From assembly GCA_950295325.1 (NCBI GenBank), contig OX485804.1, forward strand, positions 66,006,033 through 66,070,032: a DNA stretch of 64,000 nucleotides, read 5' to 3'. The notes beneath the pieces are model-generated. The model saw only the letters and a list, made by a program, of their open reading frames with translations. It searched no databases and was not told the DNA's origin. The translations under genes and the position numbers were made by a program. The DNA comes from Polytrichum commune. Lineage: Eukaryota; Streptophyta; Polytrichopsida; Polytrichales; Polytrichaceae. This document shows, one piece after another, positions 33,870 through 46,400 of this stretch (positions are counted from its first letter, which is position 1; every line of letters begins with the position of its first letter).

Positions 33870-36180
33870 CATTGCTACACATGTAACCAAGGTTGAGATG
33901 ATGGCACAAAATCTAGAAGACATTGGACAAAAATCATCAGAAGAGAGGATCATAAGAAAGTCGATCACTGGTCTACCAAGTGAGTATAAACACGTACTTG
34001 TTGCATGGAAGGATATGCCAATAGACTAGAGAACTAGAAAAATCTAATCATGAGGGTTTTTGAAGAAGAAATCATGATTGAAATGATAAAAAATAAAAAT
34101 AAAAAAACTGAAAAAACATATAGTGCAGTATAGGCGAGAACCATATGAAAAGATGAACATCGAAGGTCAAACACAAAACCTAGATACAATAATGAGTGGA
34201 CCAGGGATGTCAAGAAGAAATTGAGGTGTCACAGTTGCATACTTAGTCTCGACTCGAGTAGGTGAATATGCCAACCAGGGAGAGACTCTTGCAATCAAGA
34301 AACATGGAGAGACTACTACAACCAACAATCACACAAAGTACCACATCAAACGTCCAAATATTATGATATTGAATCGTGTAGTCATTAGTTTTGTCACATA
34401 AACCCTCAAATACTATGACAAACTGAGAAGGTTGTAAGTGACATGCTGATACAAAACAAGGAGACAAACAATTTTTTTGTTGCAAAGGATGCGTACAAAG
34501 CAGATAGCAAAGAAATACTAATCTTGCAATCCCCCCCCCCCAAAAAAGAATAGGTTATTCCACTTGGTACGTATTTCCACATTGATCTATGTGGTCCCAT
34601 GAGTTCTAAGTCTTCATGAGGAGCATCCTACTTCATGATATGGCGCAAGGTTAATAATATTGGCTACATGGTCATTTATTTCCTAAAGGCAAAGTGAAAA
34701 ACCCTAAGCTATCCAAAGCAACAATGTTCATGGGTGAAACAAAAGTTGGATGTCAACATTCATTGGATTAAAATTGATCAAGGGGGAGAGTTCAAAACTC
34801 ATCAGTTTGAGAATTATACTTTGCAAAAGAGATTGTTCATGAGTTATGAGTTGCATATGCCTCCGAGCAAAATGGTTACCATAGTACCTCTACCACTTTG
34901 GCTATTTATAGGGAAATAATATTTAAACATTTAGATTCAAAAATTCCTATTTTAAGGAAAATTCATTATTCCATATTAACTTTTGAGGTTTTTAAAAATA
35001 ATTTATGATTTTTTTGGTTTTCCTTAAAATAGTGTAATTAGTGTTGAAGTGGTAAAGGTACTATGTTATATAGAAAACAAATATGACTATTGTTGAAGCT
35101 AAATGAAGTATGGTTCATTCTTGGGATCTATCCTTAACCCTCAAGGTTGAAGATACTAGCACAACAATGTTTTTTTGGAACATAACTGTAAATCAACAAC
35201 TAGTCGACACTACTCCATATGAATAGATGTTCAACCACCCATAACACAAATGTGTGTTATTTCATAACTTTCAGTATGATTGCTTACCTTCATATTCCTA
35301 AGCAACACCGAATTAAGTTGGACGCTAAGAGCTAGAAACTAATCTTGGTAGGGTATGATCAAAAGGGAAGGGCATATTGACTTTGAAATCCCAACCCCAA
35401 AAGGATAGATGTCATTGCTCATGAGAATTTAGGTTTTCAAACATAAGAACCCATACTCCAAGTCACAGAAACAAATCCTAACATTGTTGTAATATACACT
35501 CCTAATTCTCAACCTCTCCATATTGATTTGCTTTCAAGTACAAATTTTCCTCCTTTGCATAGACCCGGTTCAAATATGCCATCATAAAGTGAAGGCTTAG
35601 AGGGAACCCCAAGTTTGTATCTACCACAACAATTAGTTCACAAAGATGATGCAATTACTAAGAAGAATCTAGTACTCCTTAATTCACCTAATCAACCTTT
35701 AGCAATAGAGGCCAAAATACCATCCATAGAAATTGTTGTTTAGTTAAATCTTGACTTTGATTCCACATCCTCTAACTCAACTATGGATTTTTCAAATAAA
35801 ACTAAAACAAACGAGCAATAACAAGACAACAACAAATAAAAAATCAAATGCAACAAAGCAAGAAGCTAATAATTCAAATGTAGAAGACATTGAGTCGAGT
35901 CTTGGGCTCTGAAGCAAAACCTCCCCAATCGAATAGGGAGATTGGGTTGAATATGACGGCAACATAATCAAAGCATGATTTGCAACATACATTGTTGAAA
36001 TGTAAGGATGGATATCTGAACCCAAAGCGTGGAAACAATGGCAATTAAATCACCACGTGGAAAACAATAGCAATCCTGAAGCAATGGCAAAATAAGTTAC
36101 ATTTTTACCAACAAATAAAACTTGGGTGTTGAAGCCTTTTCTTGGAGGGCACAAAGTTGTCAAATGCAAATGAACATACA
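33870..36180 (+). pseudogene. Degenerate Ty1/copia retrotransposon (gag, integrase, start of RT)
   Basis: Broken frames in the copia order. A gag-like piece at 33884-34022 (IRKSITGLPSEYKHVLVAWK). Integrase at about 34567-34880 (FHIDLCGPMSS, then IHWIKIDQGGEFKTHQFENY). The integrase C-terminal region at about 35290-35440 (LILVGYDQKGRAY). The start of reverse transcriptase at about 36020-36175 (NKTWVLKPFLGGHKVVKCK). Stops and frameshifts interrupt every part. No LTRs were recognised, and the element stops before the RT catalytic motif. It is clearly inactive. Confidence 0.85.
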
Positions 36181-36554
36181 AATCCAAATACAACGCATCA
36201 TGAGAGGTCAAATGATTTAAGAACAATGGGAGTTCTATTTCTATTCGCCCACAATTTACTACTAGTTTCTCTAGTGATTATGTATTTAGCATCGAGAGTT
36301 CTTATGTCCTAACATTGTTAGCCCTTCCTCACTTCGACTTCCGAATTTGCCACTACTTTCCTTTTAACCTTACACATATATTTTTGGCATCATTTTCTAG
36401 CCACATACTTGTCTTGTCTATTTTCCTTTAGGTTAGGATTTACATCGTAATCCACATCATTACTTGCGATCTCATTTGCATCATTATATTGATTCACATC
36501 CATCATCGTTAATTGTGATTGACAAGGGAGAGTATTACATCAATGCAATCACTT
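36181..36554. other. No recognisable feature
   Basis: AT-rich sequence between the copia relic and the next TIR element. Nothing conserved was seen. Confidence 0.4.
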
Positions 36555-36851
36555 AACAAGAAAACGGTAGAACCGTGAGGCTCTGTTCTTTATTGGCTCT
36601 GTCTGTAGGACAGAGGCTATGCATCAACTTCTTCGTTTCAAGAGCAAATTTCCTAACCACTTTGCGTTCACACTTGGACGTTACTTGTTCTTGTCATTTT
36701 TGGTCCACTTTATTGGCTCTGTCTATAGGATAGAGACTATGCATCAACTTCTTCGTTTCAAGAGCAAATTTCCTAACCACTTTGTGTTCACACTTGGATG
36801 TTACTTGTTCTTGTTATTTTTGGTCCACTTTATGTAATGTGGATGTTAACT

Positions 36852-36914
<63 letters not shown>

Positions 36915-37470
36915 GTGCTCCCTAAAATGCATTCAAAGAAATCTAGTTAACTATAGTTATTTCGGTAGTTCTTGATTATTTATTTTAAAAATTTTGGGTG
37001 ATAAATGAGTAGCTTCAATCCTTAACCTGTATTTGAGAAGGAGGTGCACAAAATCCAAGAAAGGTTTGGTATAGTGAATAGCCATGAATTGGCATGAGCA
37101 AAGTGGACAACTACAATTATAGTCTTTCATAATAAAGGACAAAGCCTCACGGTTCTACCGTTCTCTTGTTTAATGTGGATGTTAACTATAATTATATATG
37201 TATATGTATATATAGAACTATAATTGCTCCCTAAAATGCATTGAAAGAAATCTAGTTAACTATAGTTATTTCGGCAGTTCTTGATTATTTATTCTAAAAA
37301 TTTCGGGTGATATCAAAATCCTTGACCTGCATTTGAGAAGAAGGTGCACAAAATCCAAGAAAGGTTTGGTATAGTAAATAGCCATGGATTGACATGAGCA
37401 AAGTGGACAACCATAATTATAGTCTTTCATAGTAAAGGACAAAGCCTCACGGTTCTACCGTTTTCTTGTT
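36555..37470. mobile_element. TIR element family 5 with internal tandem duplications
   Basis: The left terminus AACAAGAAAACGGTAGAACC is inverted at the right (TTCTACCGTTNTCTTGTT), and the right terminus occurs twice (37151-37170 and 37451-37470). Near the left end a 120-bp unit is present in tandem (36591-36710, 36711-36830), and the 3' half is repeated as 37171-37470. A (TA)n tract lies at about 36857-36909. Confidence 0.8.
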
Positions 37471-38239
37471 TTGCATAGACCAATGTTGGATTGGGGTATA
37501 GTAGGTGACCAACACGCATTATCAATACACTATGTTGTCAGAATAAAGGAACCAATTGATTGATGTCGAACATTGTAATATCATGTCCCGATCACACTGA
37601 ACGTTCCATCCAGTTCCAACCGTGAAATCGTTGAGGATTTTGTTGAAAAATAGATGTTGGCCCACCACTTTTCACACTATTGCAGCCGGAGATGCTGACG
37701 GATGGTGCCATGATTAAGTAGCTAATGTAATTAGCCCCTCAGTCACATATTGATTCTTGATGGGTATCACAAGCTTAGGAAATCTTCATGGACACAACTC
37801 ATTACCCAATCATTGTTTTGGTGAAGGTTGTCGCATGGTACGTAAACCCTAATGGTAGAAAAATTAAAAACCATCCTCCAAAAGTTATGTTCTCTAGAGT
37901 GTGGTATATAACAAAAGAAGAAGATACCCTTTGGACTTCCTCCGTTTCCATGAGAAGGGAGATAGAAGTGTGTTAGTCACTCCCAAATTTTATAGTGAGT
38001 TCTACTTGGGATTAGTGCTTAAAAAAACATGACTAGTAATGGACTTTCTTATACGAGTAATTGAATTAAATACGAGAAAAAAAAACTTATTTAGGATTTG
38101 AACTGAAGTTGTTTCTCCCATTTGATTGCTTCATATGAGCATCTCTCTCATCCATCCGTTCTAAAATGTGTTCTATGTGTGTTTGTGGTTGTTTCATGTC
38201 AAGCGTGCTCCACCAAACTAGTTGGGGGCTTTGAATATA
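37471..38239. other. No recognisable feature
   Basis: No conserved ORF, repeat or RNA seen. The frame at 37788-37976 has no recognisable motif. Confidence 0.4.
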
Positions 38240-38944
38240 ACGGCCAGTTCACACAGGGTCCCAAGTCACTTGAGGTCAATCCGTGTAATCTCAGGCCCTT
38301 GCCACATGAGAGGAAACTTGCATGAATGGTAGTGAGTTGGATGAATAGCATTGGTTCAAATGAGCAAGTGGTTGCCACACGAGAGGAAGTATGGGGAGTG
38401 GCAACAATGACTTTTTAGCTTCGGATTTTGCTTTGGATCTTGCTTCGGGATCTACTTGACAATAAAGTAGATTGACATGGCACAATAAATGTAGTTCGCA
38501 ACTACCGGGCACTACAGTAGTGCCCGGAAGTCCACAATATAAGGAGAAAAATGAGGAAAAGGAGACTTTCTTGGGCAAGGTGCCATGTTGGAGGAAGTTG
38601 TGAAACTTCCTCTACCTCTCGTGTGGCAAGGGCCTCAACTGCTGAGAGCATGGAAGTTGGGACTTACCACTCCACACGGGGTCCCAAGTCCCAAGTCCCA
38701 CATGGATGCCTACATGGCAACACTTTTCGGAGGTGAGGCTTGGGACTTGTGTTGCGAGTTGGGTCGGGCAAAAAGCCAGACCCAGCTCTCAACCCAAGTC
38801 CCATGAACATTGTTGCATAAAATAATCAAGATCCGATTTGAATGAGAATTAACCATATCTTAATGGTTCCTCGAGGCTCAAAAGTCGGGACTTTGCCTCT
38901 ATGTTGGGACTTGGAACTTGGGACCCATGTGAACCAGCCCTAAG
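38240..38944. mobile_element. TIR element related to family 4 or 3
   Basis: The ends are CGGCCAGTTCACACAGGGTC and GACCCATGTGAACCAGCCCT, inverted to each other. The centre is foldback: CCGGGCACTACAGTAGTGCC at about 38506-38525, and TGCCACACGAGAGGAAG at 38372 is mirrored by TTCCTCTACCTCTCGTGTGG at 38607-38626. Confidence 0.7.
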
Positions 38945-40325
38945 TCCAATATCACGTAGGTAAACTTTGAAAAATATCTTTTGAACTACATATATTGTTG
39001 CAAGGTGTTTTTATTGGATGGATAAGAGGTGCTCTTTCTCTCTCTCTCTTCTATGCAACAACACCCCTTTGCCCATTTGGTTATAAGATTCTAGCTTTGA
39101 TTTCATGCAAATACATTTTAGTCAACCACATGGCACCCAAACTAATAGAAGGCATGGTGACGGGTTTTTGTCACGAGAGTCAAACTCATTCACAATCAAA
39201 AGGGAGGTTCTTTGTGTGTTGATGGACCGTGTAAAACTTAGTCGACTCAACCAAGGCTTTAATGGGGGGGGGGGGGTATTTAGCATAAGGTATAATGCAT
39301 GGATGGAGATGTTTTACCCTTTTTTAAAACACCCAATAGGCCCAAGAGATCCATTACAGGCGTCCGGGTGTTGTATGAAGGTTCCTTACAATTTTTCTAG
39401 TTGACCAAAAAGTCCATCCAAAAGTCAATCCAATGACCAATCGTAGTATTCTAATGAAAGCAAGCACATATGTAACAAGAAATACAAGGAGCATTGTTCT
39501 TTTTTCTTTCTTTTTTTCTCTTTAAATTCATTTTCCAAATTTTCAAGATGATCATCACCGTGGCACGTGGAGGATAATACAAATATTCATCCAGAAGTGA
39601 GTGTATTCATCCAAAATATAGCACTTCAATCCAAATTCTATGATTATAGGTAGTTTTATGGCGATCAAATGGATGAAATGATGGAATATTGCAATGTCTA
39701 TATTTGGTTATGAAGTTTGGTGACAAAGCACCAAAAAAGGACACATCGATGAGGAGTTTTGCACTGTTGGAAATCAATCGAATTCAAATGCATATATCTA
39801 CTTATAAGCGACTTTTTTTTTTCTTTCCGGTTCCCACTTTCTACATGCATGCAAAAATGATGTTTAAGTTGATTGAATCCCATAAATTATGACTTCATTA
39901 TTAGCTTAGGGCTCATATAAAGTGTCACGTAGACCATGCAAAGTATAACACAACACGTTGTCCAAGACTTCTTGTTTTCTTTCTCTCGATTCCATACAAC
40001 TTTGAGGAAACAACACTCGGGGTAACACATGGTTAATGCCAAAGTTCTAAAAAGGATGCAACAACACCCACACTTGATTACCTTGAATGACGTAGATTAG
40101 TAAAGTATATGAAATAGTGTTATCCTCGTCATAGGCCAAGACAACTTTAGTTATCTTGACCTCAGTTCATCGTAATTAGTGTATATTAGTATGTTGTGTG
40201 ATTATGTGGGGACCATGAGATTGGATGTTGCAATAGCAAGGAGCCTAGAACACATGGATCTATCTACTATGCAAACTTAACCGTTATTAAAAATTGAACA
40301 CAACACTTCACATGAAGCCTTTTGT
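38945..40325. other. No gene recognised
   Basis: AT-rich with a poly-G run near 39264-39276 and a T/C-rich tract at 39500-39522. No conserved frame was found. Confidence 0.4.
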
Positions 40326-40329
40326 TGTT

Positions 40330-41133
40330 GGCTCTGTCTGTAGGACGTCTGTAGGACAGAGACTATGCATCAACTTCTTTGTTTCAAGAGCAAATTTCCT
40401 AACCACTTTGTGTTCACACTCGGACGTTACTTGTTCTTGTTATTTTTGGTCCACTATATTTAATGTGGATTTTAACTATAGTTTACATATAAGTGCTCCC
40501 TAAAATGCATTGAAAGAAATCTAGTTATTTATAGTTATTTCGGTAGTTCTTGATTATTTATTTTAAAAATTTTGGGTGATAAATGAGTAGTTTCAATCCT
40601 TGACCTGCATTTGAGAAGAAGGTGCACAAAATCCAAGAAAGGTTTGGTATAGTGAATAGCCATGAATTGGCATGAGCAAAGTGGACAACTACAATTATAG
40701 TCTTTCATAATAAAAAACAGAGCCTCACGGTTCTACCATTTTCTTGTTATGAAAGACTACAATTGTAGCTGATTACTTTGCTCATGCCAATCCATGGCTA
40801 TTCACTATACCAAACCTTTCTTGGATTTTGTGCACCTTCTTCTCAAATACGGGTCAAGGATTGAAGCTACTCATTTATCACCCGAAATTTAAAAAATAAA
40901 TAATCAAGAACTGCCGAAATAACTATAGTGAACTAGATTTCTTTCAATACATTTTAGGGAGCACTTATATATATATATATATATAAAAACTATAGATAAC
41001 ATTCACATTAAATACAAGTGGACCAAAAATAACAAGAACAAGTAACGTCCAAGTGTGAACACAAAGTGGTTAGGAAATTTGCTCTTGAAACGAAGAAGTT
41101 GATGCATAGTCTCTGTCCTACAGATAGAGGCAA
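40330..41133. mobile_element. Two head-to-head copies of TIR element family 5 forming a palindrome
   Basis: The left arm 40330-40709 and right arm 40749-41133 are near reverse complements (for example CATGAATTGGCATGAGCAAA against TTTGCTCATGCCAATCCATG). They are separated by about 39 nt that contain the single terminal sequence CCTCACGGTTCTACC. Both arms are homologous to 36590-37140. Confidence 0.8.
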
Positions 41134-41984
41134 CAAATCAACAAGTGGGAGTGTTAATGCGCTGTAATTAGTTAGGCTTAGACAATACAACGCAAATGCC
41201 ACATCAACATGTATTCGTCCAACTTATACTAAATGCCACGTCATCGTAAATATACATGAGGTAGTTGACCAATGAACGAAGCTTCTAGAAGTTTTGGGCT
41301 ACTTCGACGTTCTTTCGGAGATCTTTGATTGACTCTTGGAAAAAACTGTGTGTTTCCTTTTTAAGACACCACAAGGATGGACAATATTAGTTGCACACAA
41401 CAACACATTCAAGTGACCACCACATCACAAGAGAAACAATGTGATTGTACATTCAAGACTTATGCAATAAAGAGATATAGTTTCACTGTTTGTCGTGTGC
41501 ATACCTCACATGGATGATACTTCTGTAAACCTCATCGATAAACATTTAACTTATTCAAATAGTGCATTTGAAGTATGAATTGATTTTAGGTATGGTCGCT
41601 TTTGACATGATCAGCTAAATATGAAAGTTTGTGGCTCAAATACATTGTTTATTGTTCAGAGAGGCCCAATCTGGTTTTTCTTTTTTAAACACTTGAATGG
41701 GTAAGTAAACAATATTTAGTTGTGAAACATCCCTTAATGATATTTATACCATGCCCACACTAGGGCCAGTGGTTGATCTTGGGTAGTAGGAGGAAGTCCC
41801 TCTTGATAGGGAAAATGCATCTCTTTCTAAAATTTGTTGTTACCAAGTAAGGATTTGCGTCCTCCTTACAGTAACCTCACTAGATGTAATGTACTACAAT
41901 TTTTTTTGATTAATTGATTTTTTTTTGGGGGGGGGGGGTAAAAGTGCATGTGGGAAATGAGTGAAGGTGATATTGATTTTTTTT
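41134..41984. other. No gene recognised
   Basis: Only a T/G homopolymer tract (about 41909-41938) stands out. Confidence 0.4.
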
Positions 41985-42270
41985 ACAATTATAAAATTAG
42001 TGCCACCATATGATCTAGGAAGCATTGTTCATCCTGACACTATTCACTAAAAATACTATTCATACTAGCACTATTCACTGAAAGTATCGGCATCATTCAT
42101 CTTGGCACTATTCACCCGCAAGCATGTGTTTGCATATACTTTTTTTATCACTCTACAAGCACTTCACTCTACAAGCACTACTTTTCTTGAAATGTATGGT
42201 AAATGAGCATGTATTTATGACTTTAGTATCATTCAGTAAAAATTCAGGCCTCACCAATTTTGAGACTTGG
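41985..42270. repeat. Dispersed repeat J, copy 1
   Basis: Repeated CACTATTCACT motifs with TGATCTAGGAAGCATT, reverse-complementary to 49190-49470 (AATGCTTCCTAGATCT, GAATAGTGCCAAGTG). Confidence 0.6.
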
Positions 42271-42331
42271 CAGAATAGTGCATGTTTTGGGAATTAGTAC
42301 CACACACAATATTTATGATAATCATTGCACC

Positions 42332-42814
42332 TTAAAGCCACTTTACACACGACCCAAAAGCTGTGATCACGAAATTATGAGAGACCAAAAGAAGTTTCTA
42401 AAGAACGTCCCAACTCAATTCCAAAATCATGTCATATGATCACGAACCCTTAAATATAATGCGAAGTCATATGTGACCAAGCCATCAACCAAATGCTACC
42501 GCAATGAATTTCTATTCATGCAGGATCCTGACACAACGGTTAGGAGATTTCAGATGGGCCACGGTCTCCCGCTTATTCTGTTAAGCCTACCTCCAAGAGG
42601 TAATTTTTGAAAATAATCCAAGTAACCATGAATCACGATCCATTTAGTGCCATGTAAGAATCCATGTAGACTTTACCATCCATCGTGCATTCACATACTC
42701 CGTTGGTCCCTCAAGCGTAGTGTGCAGCGAACTTGGACCGGCTCTGCCTTTTTCCCACCAATGAGAGTGCTGGGAAGTGCAACGGTCACGGGCCCCCAGT
42801 GTGAAGTGGCCCTT
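42332..42814. mobile_element. TIR element family 4, short inverted copy upstream of KAB1
   Basis: It begins TTAAAGCCACTTTACACACG and ends AGTGTGAAGTGGCCCT. The interior CTCCGTTGGTCCCTCAAGCG and CACCAATGAGAGTGCT is the reverse complement of 32770-32850. It ends about 630 bp before the KAB1 start codon, so it may contribute to the promoter region. Confidence 0.75.
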
Positions 42815-43274
42815 TGGCTTACAGGGAGATATGGTGGGATGGTTGGAATGCTAGAAGGGCTGAACGAAGGACGGGACAAGTGGACAAAGTGGTGCTGTCT
42901 TTTGGCCATGCAACACAAAAGCTGTGAAAGGCGCGTAAGAAGCACGGCAGGGGCAGGGCAGGGGCTCTCCAGGACAGGGAAAAGGAGTGCAGCGGACAAA
43001 AGGTCCCCCACTTGGGCCTCATCACCATGTGCAACTGCCAACTGTGCAATCAGTGACGTGGCAGCCATGTAGGCAGCCTACCCTCCCTTCCCACGTCTTC
43101 CTTCCTTCTCACCCAACTTCCCATCCCTTCACTGCTGCCACATTCCCTGCGTGCCTTTGTGCCTCCCCAACGGTAGAAAGCAAACCACCAAGCCACTGCT
43201 CCTCACTTTCAAACGGCGAACGGCAACACATCAGACACCTTCCTTCCTCAAGGACTCGAGGCTTAAATTAGGTG

Positions 43275-43376
43275 GGGTGTGTGCGTGTGTGTGTGTAACA
43301 GCAGCATAAGAGAGTTTGGTCACGGTGAGTGAGTGAGTGAGCGAGTGCAAGCAGGCAGGCAGGCAGGCAGGCAGGC
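43275..43376 (+). repeat. Microsatellites in KAB1 5' leader: (GT)n, (GAGT)n, (GCAG)n
   Basis: A GT tract at about 43275-43296, GAGT units at 43325-43347 and GCAG units at 43351-43376 lie 70-170 bp before the KAB1 ATG, in a region much richer in GC than its surroundings. This is probably promoter or 5' UTR. The transcription start is unknown. Confidence 0.6.
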
Positions 43377-43448
43377 GGAGTTGTTGAAGGAGGAGGAGGA
43401 GAAGGAGTTGGGCATCTTGGTGATTGGGAGGTTTAGGGAAGGATAAGG

Positions 43449-46400
43449 ATGGAGTACAGGCATTTGGGGAGGACGGGGTTGCGGGTGAGCACATTGAGCT
43501 ATGGCGCATGGGTGAGCTTCGGCAACCAGTTGGATGTGCAGGACGCCAAGGGCATCCTGTCGCGCTGCCGGGAAGCGGGTGTCAACTTCTTCGACAATGC
43601 GGAGGTGTATGCCAACGGCAGGGCGGAGGAGATCATGGGGGCTGCCATCAAGGAGCTCGGCTGGAAGCGCTCGGATGTCGTCATCTCCACCAAGCTCTTC
43701 TGGGGTGGCCAAGGGCCCAATGACAAAGGCCTCTCTCGCAAGCACATCGTCGAAGGCATCAAGGTATTTTACATGCATGCCTTCCTTCCTTCCTCCTTCA
43801 CCCCTTTGATTGCACTCAGTGTTTCTCTTCCTTTCTTTCTGTGAGTGCTTAAACCCTCGGTGGCATGCATCCCTGTCCACTATGTTTTGACAATTGCCTC
43901 CAAACACGCACCATATGGATGATGAGCAGAGAAAAGGAGCATTTCCCCAGACAAATCTCGTCCGTGGTGTGTTTCTTTGTGCATGTCGTGCTTTAGAGTT
44001 TCAAGGTCGAGCAGATCGATTGGACTTAGTTTTCTTTCGGGGGCCTCTTAAACCTCACTGTCCAACATCCTTGTCCAGTGAATTTGAACACGTGCCTCCA
44101 AACACGGAATATGTGAAGTTTACCTACCTTGTGAGAATGCCTTTGCACATTCTCAGATTAAGGCTTCAAAACGCACAATATGCTTGCATCAAAAGTGCCT
44201 TTGATACGGCTGTACTGAACGTTCTTATGAAGATTTATAATATTTTGTCTGAATACCCGGTACAAACTACTTTGATATTGATGACGCAACTAAATATTTT
44301 GTTCTGTTGAGTCTTTTCAGCAACCTTGTTACATCCTCAACTTCAGAAGGCTAATGAGTGCGTGAGAGCCTCCGAACCAGTAGGGGAATGCCCTGCCAGA
44401 CTAATTGTGGTAGGGTTCTAATTGGTGACCGATGTTTGGAACTGATTCCATTGGGGCCGAAGCTTATAATCAGCAATCTTGATACCCATAATTTGATTAC
44501 TTTCACAAGATTGTCGCAGTGAGAAGTACAAGAATAAAGCTGCTCATTAAGTTTAGGTTGAGAAGCATCGAAAGATATGCGAGGGGTATTTCGTATGACG
44601 ACCTCTAAGGAAGATTAACTTCATTGCCAAATTGCCGTGAAGAAATTCAGAAAGGCTGAAGGAAAGATATAGTAGACAACATTAAATTCATATGCATGCA
44701 ATGATCTTTCGTATGTATCTGGACAGATGAGCAGCTTTAGTATGAGAAGGTGTTACTGTGAGAGAGTTAAGAGGGTTATATAAGAGAAATTCGTGGATGA
44801 CTTACAGTGACTAACTGTTTGAGTGTCGTATTAACTCCAACTGTTCATTTATACTGTAGGATATTTTAATTTTACGAAGACTGTTCTGGTTGGTTGGTGT
44901 ATTTTGTTAATGTTATAAATCCTCAAATTGAAGTTGATACATACATGAGGTAGTTGACACTTGAAGAATTAATAATGGTGAGTGTCATTTGGTCACCATG
45001 GAACTGACAGTGTTTGGAACTGACATTGATAATATGGTTTGAAACAGGGCTCACTCAAGCGCTTAGAAATGGACTATGTGGACCTATTGTATTGTCATCG
45101 ACCTGATATGTCAACTCCTATTGAGGAAACTGTGCGGGCAATGAATTGGGTGATTGATCATGGCTATGCATTCTATTGGGGAACAAGCGAGTGGACTGCC
45201 CAACAAATCACTCAAGCATGGGAAGTCGCCCATCGATTGGACCTTATTGGTCCAGCCATGGAACAACCAGAGTACAATCTTTTGACTCGTGACAAGGTAT
45301 TTTTTTTTCTTCACTGTGTTCGCAAGTTTCATAACATTGTCTTACTTTGACACTGTTTATGTCTTGGGAGCCTTGGATGTGTGCAACTAAACTATTTTGT
45401 CTGTCGTAATTCTTTGTAATAGAATGTCAAGGTATCTTTCAATTGGTCACATTATTTTGTCAAATATATTTGTGATAAGTTTCTGAATAATTGGCGTCCA
45501 TTTTTGGCAGGTAGAAGTTGAGTATGCACCTTTATACAAGCAATATGGACTTGGCCTTACCACTTGGAGTCCTTTGGCGTCTGGTGTTCTCACTGGAAAG
45601 TACTCCAAAGACCATATTCCAGAAGGGAGTCGCTTTGCATTGGAAAATTATAAGGTGAAAAGTCTTCCCTCATATTTTTCATCATTTCAAAATATAAGTG
45701 ATCAGCATTTAATGTTGAGTCGCTTTTCTTTGGAAAATTTTTGAGGTGAAAATTTTTCCCTTATATTTATTTATCATCTTAAAATGCAAGTGACCAGCAT
45801 TTAATTTTGAGTTGGTGACTGGCGATTAATGTTTACCTTTTAGAGTTTGAAATCTTTTCAGTGCTAACTTAACATATGATTAAACCTTTCAGGTTTTGGA
45901 ACTATAAAACTTAGAAACGAAAAATTAAAATTGCAACCCTATGTTTGGTAGGCATTGATTCATGGTTGTAGTTTGATGTATTGACTCATTCTGAAAATCA
46001 ATGAATTTAGTGTTTTGCGATAATTTTTTTTTCTTACTGCCTTAGTCCCCTACTTCTGCAGAATCTAGCAAACAAGTCACTTGTGGATGACATTCTTACC
46101 AAGGTGGATGGCCTACGGCCAATTGCGAAGGAGCTTGGGGTTCCTATGTCTCAGTTGGCTATTGCGTGGGTTGCAAAGAATCCTAATGTCAGCTCTGTTA
46201 TTACGGGAGCCACTAAGGAACATCAGGTGATTTTGCAAATGCTTTTTTCTTATTCCAAAGGTAGTCGATGCTAGTTTTGCATGCACAGATATGAAATAAG
46301 TCCAATGAAAGAATATTAGATGCTTGTTTATGTAAGTGGCAACCATAATATAAATATGTGTTGTGAAATTTTTCCAAACCCTTGGAACTACATGATTTAC

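Noticed and set aside
42647-43072. Overlapping open frames of 125-141 codons on both strands upstream of KAB1
   Set aside because: They arise from GC-rich sequence, partly inside a TIR element, and show no domain.
43320-43907. 195-codon open frame on the minus strand over KAB1 exon 1
   Set aside because: It is the antisense shadow of a GC-rich coding exon; the plus strand encodes a clear aldo/keto reductase.
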